Origin: Bacteroides neonati
GTDB lineage: Bacteria > Bacteroidota > Bacteroidia > Bacteroidales > Bacteroidaceae
Reading direction: 5' to 3'
Assembly (NCBI RefSeq): GCF_000499785.1
Contig: NZ_HG726021.1
Span: forward strand, 64,717-128,716
DNA length: 64,000 nt
Every line of letters starts with the position of its first letter. Position 1 is the stretch's first letter. Made by a program: the position numbers and the translations under genes. A model generated the notes under the pieces. It had not been told where the DNA came from and did no database searches. It was given only the letters and a program-made list of their open reading frames with translations. Positions 1 to 10,052 of this stretch are shown one piece after another.

Positions 1-528
1 GAATTACAAATGTGTATATTTAATATATGAATGATATATATTACAAACGTATAATTTGTTGGTTATAGATACAACTACTTGTCTTTATTCTTTTGAATTA
101 TACGGATGTAAAATGAGACGTCTTATTTAAAACTGATACTTAGTATTTACATTTATGCTTCTATTAGCAATTCTCGGCGTTATTTCCGTATAAAATACCG
201 TATAGTTATTTTTTTTCGATTACAGGAGGGCTTTTATTGATTCAAGCTATTGATATATAGGTAATTATATGCTTATTTTCTGCATTAAACAAGCTGTATT
301 CTAGAAAATAGAAGAGTTTGAAGCTCAATTTGACATTATGCTACTATTATGGCTTCATTATTATCCTATATATACTAATGAAGGTAGAAGAATCTCGTGC
401 ATTCTCTTATAAATAAATGACGGAATTTGGATATGAAGATGTAAAGATGAAAGAGCTATGGTTAGGCAATAAAGAGAGAAAAATCGAGCCTAAATAACGA
501 ATAAATAATAAGAAAAGAGAGGTAATTT
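1..528. other. AT-rich stretch without a recognisable gene
   Basis: No convincing gene is seen in this AT-rich block. The only coding-like piece is a 26-codon frame at 417-497 on the plus strand (begins MTEFGYEDVKMKELW, ends EPK) without a visible ribosome site. It could be the tail end of a decayed gene, but it is too short to judge. No tRNA, transposase remnant or inverted-repeat end was recognised. Confidence 0.4.
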
Positions 529-529
529 A

Positions 530-580
530 CCCTCCATAGGACGATATTGATAGATGCAATAACAGCTGTCTAATGGAGGG
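530..580 (-). terminator. Possible hairpin downstream of holA
   Basis: CCCTCCAT at 530-537 pairs with ATGGAGGG at 573-580 around a 35-nt loop. On the minus strand it lies just after the holA stop and is followed by a T-rich stretch (TCTTTTCTTATT). The loop is long, so termination is plausible but not certain. Confidence 0.35.
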
Positions 581-597
581 GCTTAGAAAAGTCTTGG

Positions 598-1617
598 TTA
601 ATGAAGAATATTGAACACTAATTCGCGTAAAATATCGCCATCACTGGTCGAAGGGTTATTTACTCCTTTCGATTTTGCATCGGCATATCGTATTGCACCT
701 ACGATCTGCATGGTCTTTACTCCGCTATATTTACGCATAGCTGCCATATAATCCCGAGCCTGCCAAGGGGTTTTAAGGCCTAACATACCTGCTATACCCT
801 GCTCTGATTTGTCGGGTGCGTAATAGGCAAGCATTAAGTTAGCGTAGAAGTTAAATAGTAGCGATAGTGTCATCTGAATCGGGTTGGTTTTAGGATTTTC
901 CTCAAAATATTTTATTATCTTATTTGCTTTAAGAATATCCTTTTCCACCAATGCGCTACGCAATTCGAAGTTATTATAATCCTTACTGATACCGATATTT
1001 TTTTCGATTTGTTCGGGAGTTATACGCTTCTGATTGGAGGGTAAGGTAATGATTAACTTTTCGAGTTCTCCGGTAAGACGACTTAAATCAGAGCCTACGA
1101 AATCGGATAGCATGGCAGTGGCTTTCGGTTCCATATCGATGCCTTTTCGCTTCATGTATGAGCTGATAAAGGCAGGAAGCTGAGCTTCCTTTATCTTTTT
1201 CGATTCGAAAAGAACGCCTCTCTTCTCTATCTCGGCAGCCAATTTCTTTCTTCGGTCGAGGGTGCCATGTTTGTGGCATATCACAAGAATGGTGGAAGTA
1301 AGCGGCTTTTGCAAGTAGAATGCTAGCTCCTCTATGTTGCGTATAGCTTGTGCCTCTTTGACGATTACAACCTGATGTTCGCACATCATCGGATAGCGTT
1401 TGGCGGCATTGATAATGGTCGATACATCTACATCGGCACCATATACTACGGTTTGGTTGAACTCTTTTTCGGTTTCGTTCAATACGTTTTCGGCGATATA
1501 ATCGGCAATGAGGTCTATATAATAAGATTCCTCGCCCATCAAATAGTATATCGGGCGGTATTGTTTGGCCCTTAGCTCTTTGAGGACGTCTTCACAGGTC
1601 AGTTCTTGTTTAGCCAT
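598..1617 (-). CDS. holA: DNA polymerase III subunit delta
   Basis: This 339-residue protein is the delta subunit of the DNA polymerase III clamp loader, the subunit that opens the sliding clamp for loading at primed sites. The length is normal for the family. The N-terminal AAA+-like domain begins after residue 20 (RPIYYLMGEESYYID) and carries the degenerate P-loop region typical of delta; the middle contains DLSRLTGELEKLI, a conserved holA signature, and the C-terminal third is the helical collar domain. The ATG at 1617 is chosen because it gives the usual MAKQELT-type start and lies 9 bp after the stop of the upstream AMP nucleosidase gene, so the two are probably cotranscribed. Confidence 0.93.
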   Translation of the reverse strand: MAKQELTCEDVLKELRAKQYRPIYYLMGEESYYIDLIADYIAENVLNETEKEFNQTVVYGADVDVSTIINAAKRYPMMCEHQVVIVKEAQAIRNIEELAFYLQKPLTSTILVICHKHGTLDRRKKLAAEIEKRGVLFESKKIKEAQLPAFISSYMKRKGIDMEPKATAMLSDFVGSDLSRLTGELEKLIITLPSNQKRITPEQIEKNIGISKDYNNFELRSALVEKDILKANKIIKYFEENPKTNPIQMTLSLLFNFYANLMLAYYAPDKSEQGIAGMLGLKTPWQARDYMAAMRKYSGVKTMQIVGAIRYADAKSKGVNNPSTSDGDILRELVFNILH

Positions 1618-1626
1618 ATTCTCTTT

Positions 1627-2403
1627 TTACCAGTCGAATTTCAGGTGTTTTACTGTTTTCTTTTCATCAATAATCATGCGCAAGGAAGCGATACCTATTT
1701 CTACATGCTCATCGACATAGTTCTTGGTGACGATACTGTCACTTTTATCGGTTTTCACACCTTCGGGAATCATTGGTTGGTCGGAAACCAATAACAATGC
1801 CCCTGTAGGGATGTGATTGGCAAAACCACAGCTAAATAGCGTTGCAGTTTCCATATCTACTGCCATGGCACGAGTTGTAGTGAGGTATTCTTTGAACTTC
1901 TCATCGTGTTCCCAAATGCGTCGATTGGTGGTATATACCGTTCCTGTCCAGTAGTCACGTGCATAGTCGCGAATCGACGATGAAACAGCACGTTGGAGCA
2001 TAAATGCAGGCAATGAAGGCACTTCGGGCGGAAAATAATCATTCGAAGTTCCTTCGCCACGAATGGCCGCAATGGGCAGAATCAGGTCGCCTATTTTATT
2101 TTTCTTGTCGATACCGCCACATTTTCCTAAAAACAAACAAGCTTTGGGCATGATTGCACTCAGTAAATCCATGATAATGGCAGCATTGGGACTACCCATA
2201 CCGAAGTTGATGATCGTCATTCCTTCGGCAGTGGCTGAAGTCATATTGGCGTCTTTTCCGAGAATAGGTACATTGAACTTTTCAGCGAATATTTCGACAT
2301 ACTTATTGAAGTTGGTCAGTAGAATATATTCTCCAAAATCTTCCAGATTACGTTTCGTGTAACGAGGTAACCAATTAGCTACGATTTCTTGCTTTGTTTT
2401 CAT
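1627..2403 (-). CDS. amn: AMP nucleosidase
   Basis: This 258-residue protein matches the short AMP nucleosidase form found in Bacteroidetes. It would hydrolyse AMP to adenine and ribose 5-phosphate in purine salvage. It has the nucleoside phosphorylase-like fold: the FGMGSPNAAIIMDLL and FLGKCGGID segments (about residues 68-97) form the phosphate and base pocket, and AVDMETATLFSCGF near residue 180 is the conserved purine-binding Met-Glu motif. It is shorter than the E. coli Amn protein, which has an extra N-terminal domain. It is the first gene of an apparent amn-holA unit and is divergent from the HsdR-N-like gene. Confidence 0.9.
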   Translation of the reverse strand: MKTKQEIVANWLPRYTKRNLEDFGEYILLTNFNKYVEIFAEKFNVPILGKDANMTSATAEGMTIINFGMGSPNAAIIMDLLSAIMPKACLFLGKCGGIDKKNKIGDLILPIAAIRGEGTSNDYFPPEVPSLPAFMLQRAVSSSIRDYARDYWTGTVYTTNRRIWEHDEKFKEYLTTTRAMAVDMETATLFSCGFANHIPTGALLLVSDQPMIPEGVKTDKSDSIVTKNYVDEHVEIGIASLRMIIDEKKTVKHLKFDW

Positions 2404-2454
2404 AATAATCCATTAAATTTGTGTGCCCAATGTAGGGAACCATTATTTAACTTA

Positions 2455-2462
2455 CAAAAATA
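2455..2462 (-). promoter_or_regulatory. Candidate -7 promoter element for amn-holA
   Basis: On the minus strand the sequence reads TATTTTTG, matching the Bacteroidetes -7 consensus TAnnTTTG, about 52 nt upstream of the amn start. No clear -33 TTTG is seen, so the call rests on one element only. Confidence 0.35.
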
Positions 2463-2466
2463 GTAA

Positions 2467-2919
2467 ATGTTATCGTTAAATCTGCCAGTATTCGACACTA
2501 AAATAACGACACGGAATGGAAAAAATGTTATTTTCGACGTGATTCGCAAGCGATATGTAGCTCTGACACCCGAAGAATGGGTTCGTCAGCACTTTGTTCA
2601 CTTTCTTATTGCACACAAAGGCTATCCGTTGGCACTGATGGCAAATGAAGTATTACTGCACCTCAACGGTACTCAAAAACGATGTGATACGGTGCTCTAC
2701 CGACGTGATCTTTCGGCTCGGATGATTGTAGAATACAAAGCTCCCCACATAGAGATTACACAAGCCGTGTTTGACCAGATTACGCGCTACAATATGGTTT
2801 TGAAGGTCGATTACCTGATTGTAAGCAATGGTATTCAGCATTATTGTTGCCAGATAGATTATAAAAACCAACGTTATACATTTCTGGAAGATATTCCGGA
2901 CTACTCCTTATTATTATGA
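2467..2919 (+). CDS. HsdR-N-domain (PD-(D/E)XK nuclease fold) protein
   Basis: A 150-residue stand-alone protein resembling the N-terminal nuclease domain of type I restriction R subunits (HSDR_N family). The likely catalytic core is visible: RCDTVLYRR (Asp near residue 73) followed by MIVEYKAP (Glu-x-Lys, residues about 89-91), then a Q-rich helix (DQITRYN). No helicase motor or specificity subunit is nearby, so it is not part of a restriction system in this window. It ends in an ATGA overlap with nagA, suggesting translational coupling. The function is unknown; a housekeeping nucleic-acid role is a guess based on its position next to holA. Confidence 0.75.
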   Translation: MLSLNLPVFDTKITTRNGKNVIFDVIRKRYVALTPEEWVRQHFVHFLIAHKGYPLALMANEVLLHLNGTQKRCDTVLYRRDLSARMIVEYKAPHIEITQAVFDQITRYNMVLKVDYLIVSNGIQHYCCQIDYKNQRYTFLEDIPDYSLLL

Positions 2920-4088
2920 ACGAAATTTATCAGATTACCAACGGACAGGTGCTCACTCCTGCCGGGTGGTTGAAAGATGCCTCTGTGCTCATTAAAGAGG
3001 GTAAAATAGCTAAAATAAGTGCTCACAATCAGAAAATAGATAATGCCATACGTATTGATGCAGAAGGACAATACGTTGTTCCGGGATGCATTGACATGCA
3101 TATACACGGAGGTGGCGGACGAGACTTTATGGAAGCCACTCCCGAGGCCTTTGAGACTATTATTGAGGCTCACGCCCAGCATGGAACAACTGCCTTGCTG
3201 GCTACCTTGGCCGTTTCTTCACCCGATACTATCCATCGAGCCATCGAGGTTTGCGAAAGTATGCAAAACTCTTCTCAGAAAGGTGCCCGTATTCTGGGAT
3301 TGCATCTCGAAGGAAACTACTTGAATGAGACGATGAAAGGTGCACAGCCACCCGAGTATATTTCGAATCCTGACCCCGATGAATACAAGGCATTACTGGC
3401 CTCTACTTCCTGTATCAAGCGTTGGAGTGCATCGCCCGAATTGCCGGGTGCATTAGCCTTCGGCCAATATGTATCGAGCAGGGGCGTACTTGTTGCGTTG
3501 GCTCATACCGTAGCCACTTATCCGGAGGTAAAAGAGGCTTATGAAGCAGGTTTTACACATGCGACCCACTTTTATAATGCCATGACAGGAATGCACAAAG
3601 AGGGTATTTACAAACGGGAAGGCACTGTAGAGAGTATTTTCTTGATGGATGATATGACCGTTGAGGTAATTGCCGATGGTATTCATGTACCTGAGGCCAT
3701 TCTTCGGTTAATCTATAAAATAAAAGGGGTGGAACGTACCGTACTGGTAACCGATGCGATGGCTGCTGCTGCCTGTGCAGCCGGAACAGAGATTGATGAT
3801 AAACGTGTTATCATTGAAGATGGTGTATGCAAACTCGCCGATCGCTCTGCCCTGGCAGGTAGTATTGCTACGGCTGATCGGTTGATTCGAACCATGGTAC
3901 AAGACGCCGAGACTCCATTGGAGGATGCTATACGCATGACTTCGGAAACTCCTGCCCGCATTCTTCGTATAGCCGACAGAAAAGGAACACTGGAGGTTGG
4001 AAAAGATGCCGATATCGTACTCTATAATAAGGATCTGCACGTTCAGAAAGTCTTTGTTGAAGGGCGAATAGTGGGAGGTAATAAATAG
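2916..4088 (+). CDS. nagA: N-acetylglucosamine-6-phosphate deacetylase
   Basis: A 390-residue amidohydrolase that removes acetate from GlcNAc-6-phosphate in amino-sugar catabolism and peptidoglycan recycling. The TIM-barrel metal site is clear: His-x-His at residues 62 and 64 (IDMHIHGGGGRDF), the metal-bridging Glu at 132 (HLEGNYLN), His197 (LAHTVATY), His218 (THATHFYNAM) and the catalytic Asp280 (LVTDAMAAA). The length and the C-terminal beta domain (KDADIVLYNKDL) are typical. It overlaps the upstream gene by 4 bp and ends at a strong terminator. No nagB or kinase gene is adjacent. Confidence 0.93.
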   Translation: MNEIYQITNGQVLTPAGWLKDASVLIKEGKIAKISAHNQKIDNAIRIDAEGQYVVPGCIDMHIHGGGGRDFMEATPEAFETIIEAHAQHGTTALLATLAVSSPDTIHRAIEVCESMQNSSQKGARILGLHLEGNYLNETMKGAQPPEYISNPDPDEYKALLASTSCIKRWSASPELPGALAFGQYVSSRGVLVALAHTVATYPEVKEAYEAGFTHATHFYNAMTGMHKEGIYKREGTVESIFLMDDMTVEVIADGIHVPEAILRLIYKIKGVERTVLVTDAMAAAACAAGTEIDDKRVIIEDGVCKLADRSALAGSIATADRLIRTMVQDAETPLEDAIRMTSETPARILRIADRKGTLEVGKDADIVLYNKDLHVQKVFVEGRIVGGNK

Positions 4089-4102
4089 AAAATAAAACAC
4101 TC

Positions 4103-4171
4103 AAAAAGCGAATCTCCCCCTCTTTTAGTTAACTATATAATAGTAATAAAAGAGGGGGAGATTCGCTTTTT
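4103..4171. terminator. Bidirectional terminator between nagA and the RND operon
   Basis: A perfect 25-bp stem: the arm at 4103-4127 starts AAAAAGCGAATCTCC and the arm at 4147-4171 ends in TTCGCTTTTT, with a 19-nt loop. A and T tracts at the two ends let it act on both convergent transcripts. Confidence 0.9.
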
Positions 4172-4197
4172 ACTTAGTACGATTGGATGTAGAGAAT

Positions 4198-7100
4198 TTA
4201 AGAAGGATTTTGTTTCTTCCGGCTCAACTTTTCTTGCAATGTCTGCATCAGTTCATAGAAATTGGGTATGTATACAGTTGCCAATAAGGTATTTAATGCC
4301 ATACCAAAAACAACGGCTGCTCCCAATGCCACACGGCTTTCGGCTCCTGCACCTGTTGCGAAAAGCAACGGCATCACACCCAATACGAATGCAAACGAAG
4401 TCATCAAGATGGGGCGTAACCGAACATGACCGGCCTCGTAAGCAGCATCTCGTATGGAGTTGCCCTCCTTGCGGAAGTCGCGTGCAAACTCTACAATCAG
4501 AATACCGTTTTTGGTCGATAAGGCCACCAATAGAATGATACCGATCTGCGTATATATACTTACCGGTGTACCCATAACGTAGCAACCAATCATTGCTCCC
4601 AAGAGTGCTACCGGCAGACCGATAACAGCTGCTACGGGGCTTGTCCAGCTTTCGTATTGAGCGGCAAGTACCAAGAAGGCTACCAGCATCGCCATAATCA
4701 GTACAACTGTGGTGGTGCTTCCGGCCTGTGTTTCCTGATAAGCCACTGAGGTCCATTCGTAGCCGAAGTTATTACCCAACTGTTCTTTAAACAGACTTTC
4801 CATCTGTGCTATGCCCTCGCTCGTACTGCTTCCGGGAGCTACGTTGCAGGTCAGAGCAGCCGTAGGATACATATTGTAGCGGTTCACCTGGTCTTCTCCC
4901 AACTGCTCTTCAACCTTAGTGAAGGAAGAGAACGGAACCATCTCTCCTTTCGCGTTGGGTACGCTCAGCTTCAGCACATCATCTATCACCTTTTGGGCTT
5001 GATCGTTTGCCTCAATTTTTACTTGATAGATATGCCCAAACTGCACGTAATCATTTACATAAGCCGCGCCCATATAGTATCCGAGCGTTGAAAAGACCTG
5101 ATCGATGGAGATACCCATAAACTGAACCTTATCGCGGTCGATATTCAGGAAGTATTGAGGCACATTGGCTTGATATTGGCTCGATACCGACAACAGTGCC
5201 GGCTTGGAATGATAAGTCGCCAAGAGTGTACCGATGGCTTGTTGCATCTCGGTAGGCCCCAGATTATTGCGGTCTTCGAGCTGTAATTGCAAGCCACCAC
5301 TGGCTCCCAACCCGGGAATGGCAGGTGGCACCATGGCAAATACCTGCCCCTCCTGTATACCGTAGGCCATTTCATTGAAGCGGTTCACTACGGCCGATGC
5401 CGTATGTTGCTTTCCGCTTCGTTCGTCCCATGGTTTTAAGACCACAAAGTAGGTGGCAGAGTTGCTCTGCTCGCCGCCTCCCATAATCGAGAAGCCTGCT
5501 ATACCGATGTAGTTCTCTACCTCGGGGTAACCGGAGAGTATTTTGTTGATCTGTTTGTTTACTGCCTGTGTTCGCTCCAAACTAGCTGCCGGGGGCAGTT
5601 GAACCACAGCAATGAAATAACCGTCATCTTCCGAGGGAATGAACGTAGACGGCCATTTCATAAACAACATGATGGCAATAATTGAAATAATCAAGTAAGA
5701 AAACAAAGCCATCCACGGACGAACGAGCAGAGCCTTCACAATGCGGTCATACAATCCTTGTGTCTTATCGAATCCGACATTGAAACCTCTGTAAATAAAG
5801 AATTTTGAAGGTTTGCTTTTTTCCAGAAAAAGTGCACAAAGTGCAGGTGTCAAAGTCAGTGAGTTAATGCCACTGAGCACAGTCGAAGCTGCAATAGTGA
5901 GTGCAAACTGCTTGTAGAGCTGCCCGGATATACCGCTGATTAATGTAGTCGGAATAAATACGGCCAAGAGAACCAATACGACTCCCACAATCGGACCGGT
6001 AATCTCTCCCATCGCCTTTGTTACAGCATCACGAGGTGTATATTGTCCGGTTTCGAGTAGTCGTGATGAGTTCTCGACCACCACGATGGCATCATCGACC
6101 ACAATCGCGACTGCTAAAATTAAACCGAACAAGGTCAATGTGTTGATTGAGAATCCTAATGCTGCCATGACCGCCAATGTACCGATAAGCGATACCGGAA
6201 TGGTGATACACGGAATAATCACCGCCCGCCAGTTCTGCAAGAAAAGGAAAATGACGAGCACAACGAGTAGTGTTGTTTCAAGGAAGGTAACCAAAACCTC
6301 GTCGATGGAAGCATTGATTACATCCGTCGTATCGAGTGTTACATTGTAGGTGATGCCCGAGGGAAAATTCTCTGCCAACTGGTTCATTCGCTCTTTCACT
6401 CCTTTAGATACTTCGAGCGAGTTTGAACCGGGTTGCTGATAGATGGCGATGGCAGCTGTGGGTTTTCCGTTGATTTGAGAAACCACGTTGTAGGATGCCG
6501 AACCCAGGTCAATACGGGCAATGTCTTTGAGCCTGAGCATCTTTCCACCTGCATCGGAACGAATCACGATATCGCCGAACTGCTCGGGCGAGGTAAGGCG
6601 TCCCTCTACATTGAGGGTGTATTGATAGGCGTTTTTATTGTCCTTGCCAATGGGTTGCCCCACATATCCGGCTGATACCTCTACGTTTTGCGACTGAATG
6701 GCTTGGTATACGTCGACCGGAGATAAGTTGCGAATGCGCATGGCTTCGGGATCGAGCCAGATACGCATGGAGTAGTTGCCCGCTCCCATCACGTTGACCA
6801 CGCCTACGCCGGGCACACGCGTCAATTGGTCTACCATGTTTAATTTGGCATAGTTGCTTAAGTATAGCCCGTCATAAATAGAGTCTTTGGAAGTCATGGT
6901 CAGGAACATAACCACGTTCGACGATTGCTTCTGCACGGTTACTCCCTGCACTACTACCGGAGCGGGTAGCGACGATTGGGCTATACTCACCCGGTTTTGT
7001 ACCTGTACGGTAGCCATGTCGATATCTGTTCCAACAGCGAAGGTAATAGTTAGCGAGTATGCACCCGAGGATGAAGAGTTGGATGACATGTACAACATAC

Positions 7101-7323
7101 CGTCGACTCCATTGACTTGTTGCTCAATGGGGATACCTACGGTTTGCGCTACTGTTTGCGCATTCGCTCCCGGATAATACGCCGATACTTGCACCGTAGG
7201 CGGTGTAATATCCGGAAATTGTGCCACGGGTAGTATATTGAGAGTCACCAGTCCGGCTACCACGATGAGTAGTGCAAGCACAGTGGCGAATATAGGACGG
7301 TCGATGAAGAATTTTGAGAACAT
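4198..7323 (-). CDS. RND multidrug efflux pump (HAE1/AcrB-MexB type)
   Basis: A 1041-residue inner-membrane pump of the hydrophobe/amphiphile efflux family, which exports drugs or detergents using the proton gradient. The N-terminal [18 protein letters not shown] is the classic first membrane segment. The proton-relay residues are present: the Asp-Asp pair in [16 protein letters not shown] (TM4) and the Lys in [13 protein letters not shown] (TM10). Two large periplasmic loops and the porter motif [21 protein letters not shown] are seen. It is the last gene of the outer-membrane factor, adaptor, pump operon, 40 bp after the adaptor. The substrate cannot be told from sequence. Confidence 0.94.
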   Translation of the reverse strand: MFSKFFIDRPIFATVLALLIVVAGLVTLNILPVAQFPDITPPTVQVSAYYPGANAQTVAQTVGIPIEQQVNGVDGMLYMSSNSSSSGAYSLTITFAVGTDIDMATVQVQNRVSIAQSSLPAPVVVQGVTVQKQSSNVVMFLTMTSKDSIYDGLYLSNYAKLNMVDQLTRVPGVGVVNVMGAGNYSMRIWLDPEAMRIRNLSPVDVYQAIQSQNVEVSAGYVGQPIGKDNKNAYQYTLNVEGRLTSPEQFGDIVIRSDAGGKMLRLKDIARIDLGSASYNVVSQINGKPTAAIAIYQQPGSNSLEVSKGVKERMNQLAENFPSGITYNVTLDTTDVINASIDEVLVTFLETTLLVVLVIFLFLQNWRAVIIPCITIPVSLIGTLAVMAALGFSINTLTLFGLILAVAIVVDDAIVVVENSSRLLETGQYTPRDAVTKAMGEITGPIVGVVLVLLAVFIPTTLISGISGQLYKQFALTIAASTVLSGINSLTLTPALCALFLEKSKPSKFFIYRGFNVGFDKTQGLYDRIVKALLVRPWMALFSYLIISIIAIMLFMKWPSTFIPSEDDGYFIAVVQLPPAASLERTQAVNKQINKILSGYPEVENYIGIAGFSIMGGGEQSNSATYFVVLKPWDERSGKQHTASAVVNRFNEMAYGIQEGQVFAMVPPAIPGLGASGGLQLQLEDRNNLGPTEMQQAIGTLLATYHSKPALLSVSSQYQANVPQYFLNIDRDKVQFMGISIDQVFSTLGYYMGAAYVNDYVQFGHIYQVKIEANDQAQKVIDDVLKLSVPNAKGEMVPFSSFTKVEEQLGEDQVNRYNMYPTAALTCNVAPGSSTSEGIAQMESLFKEQLGNNFGYEWTSVAYQETQAGSTTTVVLIMAMLVAFLVLAAQYESWTSPVAAVIGLPVALLGAMIGCYVMGTPVSIYTQIGIILLVALSTKNGILIVEFARDFRKEGNSIRDAAYEAGHVRLRPILMTSFAFVLGVMPLLFATGAGAESRVALGAAVVFGMALNTLLATVYIPNFYELMQTLQEKLSRKKQNPS

Positions 7324-7363
7324 AATAATTGTTTTTTTTAATGATCATTCATGCAAGTCTTTC

Positions 7364-8467
7364 TTATTCAAGCACAGGCTTTACCTGCATTCCCTCCCGT
7401 ACTTTCATAAGCGCCTTGGTTACGTACTTGTCGTTTGGCGAAAGTCCGCTTATAACCTGTCTTAAGGTGTCACTAATCAGTTGTCCGGTGATGATGTGGC
7501 GATAATCTACTCTATTAGAGTCGTTCACCAAGTATACATATTTGCCCAATTGATCGGTACCGATGGATGCATCTTGTACCAGCAGTGCGTTGGGTTGTTG
7601 GGCATAAGGCAGGGTGATGCTTACGTACAAACCGCTTTTAAGTATCCCTTTCGGATTGTCTAAATTGGCACGAACGTTGAGCGTTCCGGTACTCATGTCT
7701 ACGTTGGGCGATAAATAATCGAGTTGCGCCGGATAGGTTTGCAGGCCGTCTTTTCCCAAGCGAACGATTACATCTCTGGGCAGTCCATCTTTGTTTTCAT
7801 TGCTCATCAGCATGGATAGCCATTGGTTGTCGGCTACATTAAAATAGGTATACATCCGGTTGTCTTGATAGATCGTAGCCAGTGTAACTGGTTGTGCGGC
7901 TCCGCTGATGTAATTGCCTACATCGACGGTTTTGTTGCTCACCGTTCCGTCAAACGGTGCTCTGATGTAGCAATAAGTCAGGTTGGTTTGCGCACTGTTT
8001 AGTACCGCTTCGGCATTTTTGACTGCCGCTATGCCTTCATTCATAGTCGATTCGGCTTGTAGTACCTGTATCCGGCTTACGGCATCGCTTTTCAGTGCTT
8101 CGGTCATGCGCGAATAGTTGTTGCGGGCATACTCCAGCTGTACCTTGGCTGTTCGCAGTGCAGCTTCGGCTTGCGATACATTGTCTTTGTAAATCGTCGG
8201 TTCGATGACAAAAAGGATTTGTCCTTTCTTGACCCGACTACCGGGAGTAAACGAGGCCGATTGCAAGGTTCCGTTTACCCGTGCTACCAGATTAACGGTC
8301 TGTTGCGAAGTTAAATACCCCGGATAATCCTTCGTTAGCGTAATGTCTTTCACCAGCGGTTTCGCTACACTGATTTCCGGAGTAGGCATAGCTCTCGACA
8401 TCTCTTTTTTCTCCTTGCAACCTGTCAGTAATGGCAGAGCGAGAAGGATATACAGCATTCTTTTCAT
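7364..8467 (-). CDS. RND efflux adaptor lipoprotein (membrane fusion protein)
   Basis: A 367-residue periplasmic adaptor of the AcrA/MexA type joining the pump at 4198-7323 to the outer-membrane factor at 8502-9896. The start at 8467 is preferred over an ATG 18 codons upstream because it gives a compact lipoprotein signal (MKRMLYILLALPLLTGC), with the lipobox Cys at residue 17. The halves of the lipoyl/barrel-sandwich domain flank a coiled-coil hairpin (about residues 80-165), followed by beta-barrel and membrane-proximal domains. The 34-bp gap to the upstream gene supports an operon. Confidence 0.92.
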   Translation of the reverse strand: MKRMLYILLALPLLTGCKEKKEMSRAMPTPEISVAKPLVKDITLTKDYPGYLTSQQTVNLVARVNGTLQSASFTPGSRVKKGQILFVIEPTIYKDNVSQAEAALRTAKVQLEYARNNYSRMTEALKSDAVSRIQVLQAESTMNEGIAAVKNAEAVLNSAQTNLTYCYIRAPFDGTVSNKTVDVGNYISGAAQPVTLATIYQDNRMYTYFNVADNQWLSMLMSNENKDGLPRDVIVRLGKDGLQTYPAQLDYLSPNVDMSTGTLNVRANLDNPKGILKSGLYVSITLPYAQQPNALLVQDASIGTDQLGKYVYLVNDSNRVDYRHIITGQLISDTLRQVISGLSPNDKYVTKALMKVREGMQVKPVLE

Positions 8468-8501
8468 TGTTAGGGTAGGTTTTATGATTATATGATTCTT
8501 A

Positions 8502-9896
8502 TTAATTGCCCCATCCGCCACCTAAGGCCTGATACATGGCAATGAGCTGCAACAACGAATTGCCTCGTGCTTCGACCAACTGACTCTCATAAGTTAGCAG
8601 AGAGCGTTGTGCGTCGAGTACATTTTGAAACGGGCTTAACCCCTGTTTGTACAGATTCAGTGAGAGGGTCAGTGTTTCCAGTCCTTGGTTGCATACCTCG
8701 CGCAGTGCTACAATCTGCTTAATCGAATTGCGATATGCATTCATGGCATTGTCGGTTTCTTGCACAGCCGTTAATACGGTTTGGTTGAACTGGTTGATGG
8801 CTTCGTCCAATTGTGCGCGTGCCAGTTTGGTGGCATTAAACAGTTGTCCGCCGCTGAAGAGTGTCCAGCTCAGTGCCGGAGCAATCTCATAGGTCAGGGC
8901 TTTGCTATTGGTCAGGTCTTTAAAGTCGCGTGCAGCATAGCCCACCGATCCTTTCAGGAATACCTTGGGCAGCCAATCAGCTTTCGAAGCTCCCACCAAG
9001 GCAGCCTGTGCATTGACCTGACGTTCGGCAACACGAATATCGGGACGCCTTAACAGCAGGTCGGCAGGCAATCCTACGCCGATGGGCTCCATATAATCGG
9101 GCAGTGTCCCTACCCGTTCGAGCATGGGGCGTATCTCTTGCGGGTAAGTGCCCAACAATACCGCTAAGGTAGTGATGTATTGATTGATGCTCGATTCGAG
9201 CTGCGGAATAGCCGCTTTGGTACTGTAATATACCGATTTGGCTTGGGCGACATCCAGTTTAGACACCAATCCGGTGTTGTATCTGACTTCGGTAATTTTA
9301 AGTACTACCTCTTGCGATTCGCTGTTCTCCTGTACTACTTTGAGTTCCTGCTGCAATTGCCGCAAGTTAATATAGGCCGATGCCACCTGTGCCGAGAGCG
9401 AAACCATCACTGCCGTATACTCCTCTTTGCTTGCCGCGAAAGTCTCCTTCTGCGCTTTCACCCGTTGGCGGATACTCCCGAATACATCGACCTCCCAACT
9501 CATATTGAGCGAAGCATCATAATAATGCTGGGTCGATTGGGGGAGCTCACTGGTCAGTCCACTGCTTTGCTGACGCGTCCATCCTCCATTGAAGCCGATG
9601 CTGGGAAAGAAGTTTCCGCGTTCGATACGCAAGTTGGCTTTGGCTGCATTCATGCGGTCGATGGCTGTCAGTACCGAATAATTTCGATCAACGGCTACTG
9701 TAATTAGTGAGTCGAGCGACTTATCGCCAAAGGCTTTCCACCATTGGTCGTCGACAGGAAGTACTTGTTGAAATACATCTCCACTCTCCTCCCATGTTTG
9801 TGGCAAGGGGGCATTTAAGTAACGCTTGGTTGTCTGTGCGTATCCGGCAGACGATAGAAACAGTAGAAGCGGAATGCTCCAGGCTCGTATATTCAT
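8502..9896 (-). CDS. RND efflux outer-membrane factor (OprM/NodT type)
   Basis: A 464-residue TolC-like outer-membrane channel, first gene of the three-gene efflux operon. A signal peptide is visible (MNIRAWSIPLLLFLSSAGYA, then QTTKR). There is no lipobox Cys, so unlike many OprM proteins it is probably not acylated. The two repeated outer-membrane-efflux domains follow, with family motifs PLPQTWEE at the mature N-terminus, WEVDVFGSIR near residue 150 and LLLRRPDIRVAERQ near residue 290. A dyad 27 bp upstream may be its operator. Confidence 0.92.
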   Translation of the reverse strand: MNIRAWSIPLLLFLSSAGYAQTTKRYLNAPLPQTWEESGDVFQQVLPVDDQWWKAFGDKSLDSLITVAVDRNYSVLTAIDRMNAAKANLRIERGNFFPSIGFNGGWTRQQSSGLTSELPQSTQHYYDASLNMSWEVDVFGSIRQRVKAQKETFAASKEEYTAVMVSLSAQVASAYINLRQLQQELKVVQENSESQEVVLKITEVRYNTGLVSKLDVAQAKSVYYSTKAAIPQLESSINQYITTLAVLLGTYPQEIRPMLERVGTLPDYMEPIGVGLPADLLLRRPDIRVAERQVNAQAALVGASKADWLPKVFLKGSVGYAARDFKDLTNSKALTYEIAPALSWTLFSGGQLFNATKLARAQLDEAINQFNQTVLTAVQETDNAMNAYRNSIKQIVALREVCNQGLETLTLSLNLYKQGLSPFQNVLDAQRSLLTYESQLVEARGNSLLQLIAMYQALGGGWGN

Positions 9897-9922
9897 AAGT
9901 TCAGGTTTTATAGAAATGAAAT

Positions 9923-9951
9923 GAGAACAACTAAATCATTATATTGTTCTC
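9923..9951. promoter_or_regulatory. Inverted repeat upstream of the RND operon
   Basis: GAGAACAA (9923-9930) and TTGTTCTC (9944-9951) form an 8-bp dyad with 13 nt between the arms, 27 bp before the outer-membrane factor start. The position and size fit a repressor operator of the TetR or MarR kind, but no regulator gene lies beside the operon. Confidence 0.35.
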
Positions 9952-9983
9952 TGCTTTTGTCCGAGCGGAGGCAAGGTATTATC

Positions 9984-10025
9984 AAAAAAAAAGACCAAAG
10001 AGTTAGTTGCAAACTCCTTGGTCTT
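9984..10025 (-). terminator. Rho-independent terminator of the zinc-ribbon operon
   Basis: The arms AAGACCAAAGAGTT (9991-10004) and AACTCCTTGGTCTT (10012-10025) pair over 14 bp with one mismatch. On the minus strand the hairpin is followed by a run of nine T, placed just after the gene at 10053-10886. Confidence 0.88.
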
Positions 10026-10052
10026 ATCTTGTCGACTTATTTTAATTAAGCC

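Noticed and set aside
2467..2919. A type I restriction system
   Set aside because: Only the HsdR-N-like domain is present; no helicase, methylation or specificity subunits are nearby.
9180..9707. A 175-codon plus-strand frame
   Set aside because: Antisense to the outer-membrane factor gene, with no family-like features.
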